64,000 nucleotides of DNA from NCBI GenBank assembly GCA_003342895.1, contig PTFA01000042.1:4343423-4407422 (forward strand), written 5' to 3'. The notes under the pieces were generated by a model. That model was not told the DNA's origin. It did no database searches and saw only the letters and a list, made by a program, of their open reading frames with translations. This DNA comes from Casuarius casuarius. Taxonomy: Eukaryota; Chordata; Aves; Casuariiformes; Casuariidae. Each line of letters opens with the position of its first letter. Position 1 is the first letter of the stretch. The translations under genes and the position numbers were made by a program. Shown here piece by piece: positions 25,201 to 37,000 of the stretch.

Positions 25201-28200
25201 GAGTTTCAAAAGCATTTTTGTTTATGTCTTTTTGTGATTAATTAATTATTTAGACCATTTTCCAATTTTAACAAGCATTCTAGTAATTATTAGCCGCTGC
25301 AAGGAAGCTCTGAAATGGCTTAAAGTTCGAGTTCAGTTCAGATAAACATACAAAAGTTCAGATGCTTATCCGACTGCTTGCACTTCTTGAGTCTGCAGAA
25401 CAAGTCCGGAAACCTATCAGGCTCTCCATCTGAGTGCTCCCACATGCCAAGTCATGCCAAGAATGCTCCAGTTGCATTTTTTCATGATGCTTCTGCATGT
25501 CTGTTTTTGGTCCTGTGCAGAACCAAGAAATACAAAGGACAGGGAAAATAATGGGTGAGGCCAGGAAGGAGGCTCTCTTTCTCAGAAAATGGGGTGTTTT
25601 CAAGAGCCAGCCAAAAGCTGTAGAGTGAACTACCCCATGACAAAGGGCCATGGCAAACCTCAATATTTTGTTTTTTGTGGAAGCACAGGCACATTGGTCT
25701 GCTCTTACTTTCTCTTATACAAACATAAAAACTAGCCTGCATAGATTTAAAAAATCCCAAACAAAAACACTTCTGTCTCTCAGGAAAGGGTTAGAGAACA
25801 ATTAGATGTGACAAACAGATGTGACTCACCAATGACCAGATCCTAAAAAAGAATTTAAGCCCAATGACAGCTTATGGTCCAATACTTTTGTCTGCAAATG
25901 TGATGCCTGCCCCTTGAACTGACCTGAAATTTCTAGGTGCCTCCCTGCTCCAAGAACTGCCCCACTCTGATGCCTTTACCTTCCCCTTAAACTCCACTTA
26001 AACCGGTTTTTAGAAACTGTGCTTAAATCTTCTGAAGGGCCGCACCTAACAAATATGCTCAGAAGACACCTAAAGTGGGCCCCGGTTGCTCATCAAAGGC
26101 AGTTAGAAAGATTTCTTTTTAAATAATGCTATAGCAAGTGGAGGTGCCCAACTAGCTAATTCGCTTTTGACCGTACATGCCAGCGAAATGAAGGGGCTGG
26201 ATACAGCACACTCTGGAGCCTGTGAGGACTCAAATGCACTTTCTAAAAAAGCACCTTGATCTCCAGGATACAGGTCATTCTGGGTGAGGAACTCCATGCT
26301 CTCCTGTTAACGTCATGTCCCTGTGAACCCAAGAAGGGGTTGAGATGCACAAGCAAACAAGATTAAGGCACTCAAGGACAGTAAAAATGGCAGACAAGGA
26401 TTTATAACTGATTCTGAGTCCCCAGGCCCTCAGATAGCCTAGAGATAAGTAAGAAAAAAATACTTCATCTGCAATAGCATTGGGACATTTTCCAAAATGG
26501 TCCTGTTCAGGTTTTCTTTACAATTTGGATAATAATGTGACAGGTTTTTATTACTCTTCAAAAAGCAGCCTCAGTAGTGACTAGCTTGTTATATTTTGAG
26601 CAGTACAGATAGTGGAGGCAAAAACTGGAAGAGAAGGGTTTTTCTCTTGCTTGATCAGCAAGAGTGTAAAGCTTCAGTGTGGATGGAGGTCACTACACTG
26701 GGCACAACATAGGCTAAGCAAATTAGGTAAAACTCAGTTTTCCAGTCTGAGGACAAAATAACAGTCTCAGGGCAGCCCTACAGAGTCTCCACCATGAACA
26801 GGAGAGGCAAAGTAGGTGGGATGCAAATCAGATGCTGTCCCTGATCTCCTCAGCAATTCACCTGCTGGGGATTACTGTGCTGCTTTGTCTCAGAAAAGCC
26901 GGGGACAGTCTGGGGGGAGGCAGGCCTGCATGTGCACTAATAGGACCATGCTTCAGAGCTACAGAATACGGAATAAAATAAGGATTTGGTCAAAATTGTT
27001 TGTGTATGTACGAGTAACTTGTGTGCTCAGGTAACAGTAATGTCACTACCGACCTTGTTTTTCACCTTTATGTCTCAAAACTCAGTAGAACTACTTGCAG
27101 CCATGACATCTGCATGTCATTTCCCTAAAGATAGGGAAAATTTGAAAACACATATGTCCCAGTAAACCTCACATATTTTAATGGCAGCAGAATTTTTTCA
27201 GGAGGACCACATATGTAAATATAAATTGCAAAATCAGACACTAGGGAGAGGCACACTTGCTGTTTCAATTTCTGCAGAAGCAAAGAGAAGCCAAACAAGT
27301 GTTACTTTGCGGAAGATGCCTACCCACACTAACACCCTCTTCTGCCATGCATAAAAGAGTGCTGCCAACGTGTGCAACCTTATTGCAACTCTGCCAGTGT
27401 TTGCTGTCTCCCTCACTCCCCTTCAAACTCCAGTTATAGGTAACAAGAAACTGCGTCATGATTTTCATTTTCATTTTTTGTTTTAAAGGTGTGGGTTTTA
27501 GAGCTCTTGTGGTTTCAAAGAATAGCTTGAAAATATAAAGCAAATTCATGCTATAGGCTCTGAAAACAAACTCAAGAACCCTCTGTATATGTAAGAAAAA
27601 AAATAGTTTTAAGCCAGTCTGTACTTTCGTGTAGCTATGCACTGGGGTTTTTTTCTCTTTTTTTTTAACATATCACATGGTCATTTTCGTTTTAATGATT
27701 TATCACGTGCATCTCTTCAAAGTATGTTGAAATACTTCAAAAAAGCCTCTGAGGGAAATGTATTATTTTATTACAGTGAATTTCTAGCCGCAACTCTATA
27801 TGAAAGCAGCAGAGTGTTTCTTTCTTTAAAGACAAGTTGATATAAGATGGTGCCTATTTTACTCTTAAAATAGAAAGAACAGAATGTACACATTCATGCA
27901 GGTATCCACTCTTTCTTTCTCAGAGGTAGTGGAACTAGTACAAGACAAATTACAACATTTTCAAATGTGTGCCTTTAACTTGCATTGCCTTTGACAGAGT
28001 AATGCATGTGCGATCTGGGGTTGACTCTGGCTGTGAGGTTTCACTCAAAGCTAAATTACCCACCAAATTCAATCTCAAGGAAGCGATCGAGCTGGAGTGC
28101 AGCGCTGGCCATGGCCATCTATGCCGTGTTCCTGACAAGCGTGGGGCTTGTTCCACACGAATCCATTACAAGGGCATGCTGCTGTGGCAGTGAGGAGCAA

Positions 28201-29534
28201 CACAATTAAAGCCAGGAAAAAGGGGGTGGAGGGGAATTGAGAGATTAATCCCATTACATTACAACTTTTCTTATTTAGTGAAGAGGAAATACAATTAGGC
28301 GGAACATATTAAACACACCTACACAGATATCTAAACATCTCCCTGGTGCATTAAAATTCCTGCCTGTAGATGAAACAGGCAGACTCTGCTTCTTTAATCA
28401 AATTAGAAAACTGAACTTAAAATTATCCCCCTCCAGAGAGATATTTACACCTCCAAACATATTCAGCAAGATAGAATATGAAGCTGAAAGGAAATCTCTG
28501 AATTATTTATTATGGTTTTCTAATGGTCTGGGCTTACAATTTCGGATAGTAAAATGTACTGTAGAAAATGACTGATTACAGTGTATACCGGAAATTTTGG
28601 GGAATTAAAAGAAAGCCACTTTGCATAATAATTGCACACTTCCATTTCTTGTGGAAAATTAAAAAGCCATTGCTCCTGACTAAAGATGAGTATAATTGCA
28701 AGTAAGGGAGTTTGGGGACATGGGGAAGGAAAGAGGAAGATAGGAAGAGAGAAAGGGAACTACAGCAAAGATTCATAATGAATTTGTGGAGCTTAACAAA
28801 CCAAATTAGGTGGTGCTAGAAAACACAGCTGAGGGCAAGACGATCAGAAAGCTTGCCTTTCAAAAATGTGTTGGACAACAACCCACTTTCATGCAAGAAA
28901 GTGAGAGATTTGGTAAGCGATAATTCACGTATGGCCAGATGCCCTCCAGCAGTGGGTCTTACTCCCTGTGTACTCAAGTGAGAGATGCTCAGCCCCTTCT
29001 GCTTGGCACCAACTCTGCACAGCGGCAGTCAAGGCAGAAGTACATCTGGGGACGTTCAAGCATATGTGCGTCCAGTGTGAGGAGCAGGACAAGGAACGTC
29101 CCTCTGCTGCCATCCTTGTAAGGACTGCCTAACTCCGGCATCTCCTCGGTTTCCAAGAGCTGTGGAGAGCTGGGATGCTTCCACTGTGGGATACTTTCAG
29201 AGTGATCAGGGTGGAAGTGAGGGAATGAGGAACGATTAGCGCTACATGCCGGGGCACAGGGAGTTTACATAAGCAGCTTTCACTCATGAATTAGAGAATT
29301 TGGGGACCAATTACATTCTGCTGCATGCACTGAGAACAGATTTGCTTCCTTCTACAACAGCACGATTTAGGCCAATCTAAGGAGTCTCTCAGAAAATCTC
29401 TCCTCTGGACCTCTCACAGACTTTCACATCAGAAGCAGGAATCAATCTTTGTTGTTAATAATATTGATATGTATGGATTTCTTTAAGCCTTGCAGATAAA
29501 TCAAGCAAATTCTGAGTGCAATAATGTCTAATAT
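19251..29534. other. Non-coding intergenic DNA
   Basis: About 10 kb of AT-rich sequence with no supported gene and no interspersed repeat that I could name. Local clusters of TAAT-core sequence occur near 24790-24815, 25237-25250 and 28240-28250 (GATTAATCCCATTA). Confidence 0.65.
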
Positions 29535-29660
29535 TGATATACACCAAATGTTTGTATACATATATACACACACATATATATACCTAATGCATTTATACTT
29601 ACATGCCTATAAGTATATATATACGTATATACGTATATATGTAATATTACATATTCCTAA
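29535..29660. repeat. Alternating AT/ACAT low-complexity tract
   Basis: The tract is rich in TATATA, TACACACAC and TATACGTATATACG repeats. Several short perfect palindromes are present, such as TATATACGTATATA. No gene is seen here. Confidence 0.8.
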
Positions 29661-30761
29661 GGTACTTTTACACTAATGCAAATTTATACATGCTAAACCT
29701 TTCATTATATTTGTATATGTTACATATGCTCATTTATTTAATGTTTACATATAACTAAAGAAAATAAGGCATCATTAAAGTAGTTTGCTGGCTTCCAAAT
29801 TCCAGCCAGTAACAGAAATGAGGTTTGCATCTTCCTATCAGGTTAATATAACAGACATACAATCATGTCATTGGTGTGCTGAAATGTGTAATAACACGCT
29901 ATAGAATTTGTATCTGAATACTGTATTGAAGACAATACTCTCAAGTAGCAGGCAACTACAGCAATTTATAGCCTTGGAATAGTCCCACATAGGCTTCTGA
30001 AATAATCAGAGGAATTGATTTCCCAGCCATCTATCATATGTTATATGCTTTTTCTTGTGGCTGAGGGACATAAGTCTTCACTCATGCAGTTTTGTTTTAT
30101 AACAAAAGCTTTATGCCTTCCTGTACAAAAAGCGCATAGGGCTAGACTTTGGTTGTCTCGTCCAAGTATGCAGGGGCTTGGGTTCCCCTCAGAAACATTC
30201 TTTATTTCTTAGATAGCATGTCACTATTTAGGAAAACCTTCTGACCTGATGCCACATAGTTCAGTAGCCTGCGTTTCATACTGAAAGTTAGTGATGGAAA
30301 GAGCATGTCTAGGCCTGGAGGCCAGATTTTCAAAGTCGGCCTGATTGCTCCCATGAAGAGCTCAAGACTTTAGAGGAAGCCCTGCTAGGCCAGTGCTTTT
30401 TTGGAACCCCCGACTTCATGTGTTAAGTTAGAGGCACTCTTCAGGGGACCTAACTGAAGAGCTATTAAGAACTACTCATGAATAGGTAGATGTGTCCTGG
30501 ATCCCATCCATCTTGAAGAGGCTCCCGAAGAAATTCTGGGGAATATTTACAGAGATTTCTGCAGAATGCAGCTCATCCTGCCCACCTCCCCTCCCAGACC
30601 CACACAGTTACACAAACTCACTGACCCATAGATCACTTCTAGGCATGGTCAGAAGCTCAAAGATACTCTGGCACACTGATAGCTCACCGCCCAGGAGACC
30701 AAGACCATGGCTTACAATGGGTGTTCTGGAAAGTTCCTCAAGATTGTCAGGCATCAAGTAA

Positions 30762-30895
30762 AACTTTATATATATATATATTTATTTATTTATTTATTTA
30801 TTTTTATTTATATTTATATAAATTAGTATTAATAATACATATTATTATATATAAAAATATAGAGAGAATAAAATAAAATAAAATAAAATAAAATA
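30762..30895. repeat. Serial microsatellites (TA)n, (TTTA)n and (AAAAT)n
   Basis: Almost pure A/T for 130 bases: TATATATATATA, then tetranucleotide TTTA repeats, a mixed AT core, and then about five AAAAT pentamers at 30869-30894. It is a candidate matrix-attachment or duplex-unwinding region. Confidence 0.92.
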
Positions 30896-32409
30896 TGCTA
30901 ATTCCTACCCAGTAAAACCAACACAGCATTCTGCCTGCCACTTTTGATGATAAGAGGCGGACACAGAAACAAGCAAGTTCAGAAGAAAAGCAGAAAGACA
31001 AATAATGCTCTCTTTTCCCAAGCTCAGGTACACCTGCCAAGACTGTAACTTTAAGAAGCAATCCACCTGGAAATCCCCCCAAACAGCCACCGCACATGTG
31101 CAGAGCAATTCTGTGAGTCAGACTTCCCCCCTTTGAAGCTGCCAGTTTTGGCAGGTCTGGGCTAGAGGAAATTCACTGTCCCTAGAGCATCATTTCATTC
31201 TGGCTTTTCACAGGCGAGAGAATGGGCTTGTATCAAGGCAGAGATAATGCAGCAGAAACAGGAGGAGGAAGTGTATTTGGCTGGTACCTTGATGGGGTTC
31301 CAGTCCTCTTGCTCAGAAGACGAAGTGTTGCAGGAACCTGCAGGGAGATCACGCTGCTCACTCAAACTGTCAGTGCTGTTTTACCAAGCTGCCTCTGCCA
31401 CCATCTCTCACCCAGGTCCAGAGAATGATGCCTCAACAGGGCAACGTGGGTGTACCAGTTGCTCCCTCTAAAATACAGACAAAGCAGAGAGCAATGTCCT
31501 GGGGTGCAGCAAAACAGGTCTGTAGGGGGAGCTGGAGTTGGGGATGGTGTTGGGGGGACACAGCATAGGATGTATTTCCAGACATATAGGAGCTGTTGAC
31601 ACTGATGCCTTTTCTATGAGGAAACCCATATATAAATGAGTGACAAATACACAGAAGATAATCTCAATTTAAGATTCAGTACAAAACCAAATTACACAGT
31701 GGCCTTGCAGTAAGTGCCAACATAATGGGAGGTTTTCATTTTGGGGTCAGCTGGGAAACTTCAATTTTTTTTTCCCTTTGTTCTACTTCCAGTCATCCAA
31801 AAGCATGCCGGCCTAGCTTTCTGACCACAGATTATGTAAGTGACCTTCTTTATAACTCAGAAAAGCCATTTCTGAATTGTGGGAAAGGGTACAAGAAACT
31901 TCTTCCCCTCTGGACAAAGCACTTTGCTTCCAGAGCATTCTTGTCTTGGCTAGCAGAGGAGCTAACTCAGCACATAAAAGATAGTCTGCCATCAAGCCTG
32001 CCTTGCATTTTCCAAAGTCTTTATTCTGAGATGTTGTTTAAAGGGACAGAGAAAATTTACATTACCAGGGAAAAACAATGGCATTGCCATAATCAAAATA
32101 CTGCACCACTGAAGAAGACACACAACACAGTCATATCATCAAAGGTAAGACAAAATAGGGTGTGCTAGTATAAATCCAGAGTCCACCCACATCTTTGATT
32201 TTGTATCAGCTTCAAGGAGAATTAGAAAAATACAACCTATGCAATAAGGAGAAAATAACTACCAGCAGATTAGAAGGCTTGTACAAGAAATGCCATGGAT
32301 AGTTCCAGTGAGAGTGTGATGGCGTGAATGATTTGTAGAAGGCAAACACAGCATGATTCTTCATTGTTTTTCACAGTACAAGATGGGAAGAGGAGAGGGA
32401 ATAGGTCTA
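30896..32409. other. Non-coding intergenic DNA
   Basis: A 147-codon plus-strand frame at 31725-32168 has no recognisable motif. A G-rich stretch at 31525-31559 has runs of G but loops too long for a standard quadruplex. No gene is called. Confidence 0.65.
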
Positions 32410-32434
32410 AAACACACACACGTGTGCACACACA
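32410..32434. repeat. CA/GT microsatellite with central CACGTG palindrome
   Basis: CACACACACGTGTGCACACAC is alternating purine-pyrimidine with a self-complementary centre containing an E-box hexamer. It lies just before the old LINE remnant. Confidence 0.8.
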
Positions 32435-32560
32435 CTTTTTCACAAAGTGCATAGCTATACTGTGGAGTTCGTTACCACCAGATGTTAGGGAGGCCAAGAA
32501 TATAAATGGAGATATTAGTCCAATTCATGGAAGAAAGTCCACCATGAGTTATTAAACACA
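32425..32560 (+). mobile_element. Old CR1/L3-like LINE tail remnant
   Basis: The plus strand contains the LINE C-terminal signature W(S/N)SLPPDVREAK (tgtggagttcgttaccaccagatgttagggaggccaag in sense), followed by sequence resembling the usual FMEDRS-type tail (attcatggaagaaagtccaccatgag). This arrangement is familiar from ancient amniote CR1/L3-type elements. Only about 130 bp can be recognised and the ends are uncertain. A library search would settle the subfamily. Confidence 0.5.
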
Positions 32561-33970
32561 AAATTTGGGTATGCATTTAGGCGCCTTCTTTCCACTTCTA
32601 AAACTTTTATTGAAAGTCTGATTTTGCTGCATCTGAGAGCGAAGAAATGAGTGGCAAAAAGCTTCTAAAGCGAGTATAATTTTCTGTGGATGCTAGCAAG
32701 GCAGGAACTCTGAACCTCCAGTGGACAGATCTGATCATCCAACCATCTCAAATATGTAGACATATCAATCCAGAAAATTAGGCAACTGAGGCCAATGTTT
32801 TACCACCCTACATATGATCAATTCTTTTCCTGAAGAGACCATGGAAGGGGAATTGATTTTGTTAGCAGTTTTATGAAATGCTTCATATATTATTTGTTAA
32901 GTGTAAACACCCATTGCTTAAAAGGGAAAGAGCTATGTGTTTGTTATGTAACTTACTGACTCTCTTTTTCGCTTGTATTTGCCAAGATCTGCTTGATAAT
33001 GGTGTGAATTGTTTAGGCAAGCTCATGCAGCCTACAGACATATGTACATACAATCTTTAAAAGAACTTTCTGTTCCTTATTCCCAGGTACACATCATACC
33101 ATGCAGCATATTTTAAAAACCTGCTATAGCGTGTTAATGGAGTGTGGAAATAACCCTGGAGGATAAGGCACACTAAGTTTATTACATAACTTAAGAAATT
33201 TTGGCCAGGAAAAAATGTTGATCCTATTAAATAGGTTTTAATGAAGTCAAGATTTAGGTGATTTTTATGATAATATCTTCATTCCAGTTGCTGTTTCAGC
33301 ATGCCAAGTTCTGTATCCCATTAGCCCACTACCAAAGAACAAACTGTTATTGGTGGACTTTATTTTTAATTTTTATTTTTTAAGGACAGGATGGGAGGTT
33401 GCTTATGTTGGCTCCTTCTTGGTACTATTATTCCTCAAATTCTGATTATAAAGGGAATTTCAGTGAAGCCATTAATAAGTGAACAAAAATAAGTAGTTCT
33501 GAAAGAAATGCTCAGCGATTGTCCTCGTCGCAAAATATGTAGCCTGAGTATATGTATAGCATGTATAGCCTGAGTGTTTCCTTTCAGTTGAGGTCTATTT
33601 ACATACAAAGATCTTTAATTTGCATTTAGTAACATTTAAACCAATCCTAGAAGCCCTACAGGAGCTATAGGCTAAAGATTTAGCTAGTACACTATTTCAA
33701 TTGCTAACATGACCATTTTGGCAACTTTGTTCTTTCTGGGTGCAACTAGTCATTTAGTGACTTCCACCAGACACTCTGTGGACTGAGATAAGCTCCCTGG
33801 AAAAATTCATAAAATGATTCAAATTACTGCAGAGACCCCCAGGATAAACCTCTAAGCAATCTTAGCACAATACATGTTTGAGAATTGGACCAGCAGGTAC
33901 TCAAATGCCTGCATATCTTTTATGGAGGGGCTGCTTTTACCCAGACTAAAATAACTTGGGGGGAAGAAAC
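32561..33970. other. Non-coding intergenic DNA
   Basis: AT-rich sequence. Apart from a short imperfect repeat around TGTATAGCCTGAGT at 33540-33575, nothing is recognised. Confidence 0.7.
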
Positions 33971-34020
33971 ACCAAACCAAACCAAACCAAACCAAACCAA
34001 ACCAAACCAAACCAAACCAA
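33971..34020 (+). repeat. (ACCAA)10 pentanucleotide microsatellite
   Basis: There are ten uninterrupted 5-bp units across exactly 50 bases. The tract is strongly strand-asymmetric, with no G or T on the plus strand. It is probably length-polymorphic. Confidence 0.96.
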
Positions 34021-37000
34021 GCTTTAGTTATTTACACTGAATTTAAATCAGCAGTGAAGACATACTCTTTTTTTGACAGCAAACTGAAAAAACAAAGTCT
34101 TTCAGCCATGTCGTTGGTCTTAGTACTAAAAGGTTGTATTTTTGTTCTGGAGGGATTTTGTTGCTTCAGATCAGTTTCTAACTACTCTGTGCTCTCACTT
34201 TGAAGAAGCACAGCGAGCTTTATGTTTTCTGCTGCAAAACTTGACAAGCGTTACAATGGAAATGCTAAATGAATTGCATTGAAAGCCATGATTTTCCACT
34301 GAAAATTGTTCACGTTATATGGTGACTGAAAGCTCATTATATTTATACATCACTTAAATGACTTCATGCTTTTTGAAGTATTTGATGAGGTATTACTTCA
34401 GTCATGTTTATTTATTGAACATACTTGATTATTACAAAAGTGAAACTATGTCTTAAAATCTTGGAGGGAAGTAGGGGAAAATCACCTCTGCATATAAATG
34501 CATCCTACCCTAAACCATATATACAACGTGGATTGTATATTTCTGCAGGTGTGGTAATCTGTTATATGTCCCATGTGCTTCATGTGAGGAAAGGTTTTCC
34601 ATTTTATTAAAAATTAAAAATTTGCGTAGAACGTGAGGGGTCAGATGCACATCCAGTTGGCTAAAACCTAGATATCCGAGGGAAATGCAACAGAGCCAGG
34701 TCTTGGTGAAACAGCAGAGACCTGCATGGAGTCTGAACCTTGTTTTTTAGGCCTTTTTTGTCCTGCTTAGGAGTCCCTGCCACTGGGACGGGACCCCCAG
34801 CAGAGTTAATAAATGAGTACCAAGAGAGATTTGCCTATCCCTCTCTCCCTTAGTCTCTCCTCTGAAATAAACTTGCTTGGGCCACTTTAGCATGATTCAC
34901 AAGGCTTGTTGGAGTGAGAGGATGAACTACCAGATGCCTTAAGGTTTTGTCTTGGAAATTGAAACAACTGGTAAAAGCATCACTAAGACAAAAGAAATAC
35001 ATAAAACCTCATGCAGTCTACTAAGTTCACAAATGCCACACAATTGCAATTTTCTTTTAATATTTTCCCCCCTTTGCTCTGGGATGTTCTGGCACACCAT
35101 GCTTTGTGAAGATTAAAAAAACATAATCCCTAATGATCTTAGATACAAATAAAGAAAGTATATGGATATATATACTGCATAGACCTCCTGAGATGAGCAA
35201 ATATCAGTTTTCAAATACAGCCATGAACAATGATATAAAAAAAAATATTTAAAATTGATAAGAAAATTGGTAAGATAAATTACACATTCAGCAGTAAAGC
35301 TAATGTCACAGAAAGCTGCAAGAGCTGCAGGTAAATCACATGGGGCAGGTTGCCAAGAGTCATGAGTTTTTAGCTAAGAAACTCTAAGCCACACTAGCAG
35401 CAAGGAAAAAAAAGATTTTTATGGAAACAGAGCTACACTATCCATTATAAGAGCTACTGCATTACTAACCTGTATAAAGTACACTGCAAAAGACACATTT
35501 GCTTGTAGTTGCAACCTCCAATTCTGATTTTACTTATACAGTTAAATGGGAAACAACTCCTCTGAAGTCACTGGAATTACGTATGTGCAAATACAGATCT
35601 CTCTGAATTCAAAGTGTACAGCTGGTTTAGAGATAATCTTCCAAAGATGGCTTTTAAAACCCATCCTTTCTTGTGACAGCTGAGATTCAATATGTAATGG
35701 TCACTTCCAGGCATAATGGTCTCAAAGTGCAAGTTTCTAATGTGAGGCTAGCTAAATTCAGAATGAAACTTCCTTCATCCATCCTCACAATAAGTGGATC
35801 AGGATATTGCTGCTACAACAACAAAGCCTCATGTTTTTTAATGTATAAAAAGAAACACTTCCTGACCAACAAGCTCTATCCATTGTGTTTTGTGTCTAAT
35901 TTTAAAGGCAAACTAAGTATGAAGACATGCAATAGGCACAACTGCATTCAATAAAGAAAACAATGGATAAAGACAGGCTCTAAGAACGGGCTCTGACAAA
36001 CCTTGCTTCTGCGGGTTTCTTATCGCCCCCGCAGTATCAGGCCCGCCCTGTGGCTGGAGATTGCCACCCCACAGCAGAGGTGGAGGAAGGCATATGTGTG
36101 TGTATCAGTAGTTTGTCTACTCCAGCTCAGAGCAGGTATCCTGCAGCTGCAAATAAGCTTATGCTGAAACCCTGAATGTGGGGTTATACTAAGGCTGTGA
36201 AGCACAGCAAAAAGGCATGGTTGCACCTTCCCTTCTGCTGGCACTGTTTTGGGAGCAGTAACCTCTGTCAGAGGGGTAGGAACCAAATGGCTAGAGGAGG
36301 CAAGAACCTCTCAAACCACCACAGCTGTTTTCTCAGGGAGCATGCGTCAGTCTTTAATACAGTCTTTGTGACTTATCATTATACTTTGGTTTCGCCCTGC
36401 TGCTGCTGAAAATCAGCAAAAACTTTGCAATTGGCTTCAGAAGGCAGCAGAAGCCGGGTCTTTGCTGCAGACTTCAGGAGAAAGGACATTAGAGCTACTG
36501 CCTTCTTGCTGTTTTCCCCTGCTTTCTTTCCCATACCTAAACAGAAGCACCCTTCATGCTTGTGTGCTATCCTAAAATGAACAGCAGTGACCACAGGAGC
36601 TTAACCAAGTGATCTTAGGAAGGCTTTATGGCCAGCTTTTGAATGTCTGGTGAGCAGCTCATTTCAGCGCGAGCAGCAGTCAGCTGGTTCTGTGCACTCT
36701 TAATCTGATATTTGCAGTGCTCCTCTCTGCCAGATGACATTTTAGGCCTTGGATGGTTTCACTCCCTTTGCTTGGTTTGGTTTCAAGTTTACATATAAAC
36801 AGCCACTGCATGAGACGCCAACAAACTTTGACTCAATTCCTCATCAGAAAACAATTTTGTACTCCCACACAAATCCCACAAATGCTTCTGACTCTCTAAT
36901 AAAGCAGTGTTAAAAACTTGCTCTCTGTCAAGAGTTAGGGCCAAAATATGGTTAGCACCAGAGTTCCCCTTCGAGAATGAGAGGGTAGAGAAGGATCTTG

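Noticed and set aside
34617..34900. LTR-like segment with an AATAAA-type signal (CTCTGAAATAAACTTGC)
   Set aside because: No TG...CA ends, target-site duplication, primer-binding site or internal retroviral sequence could be found. A single polyadenylation-like hexamer is not enough.
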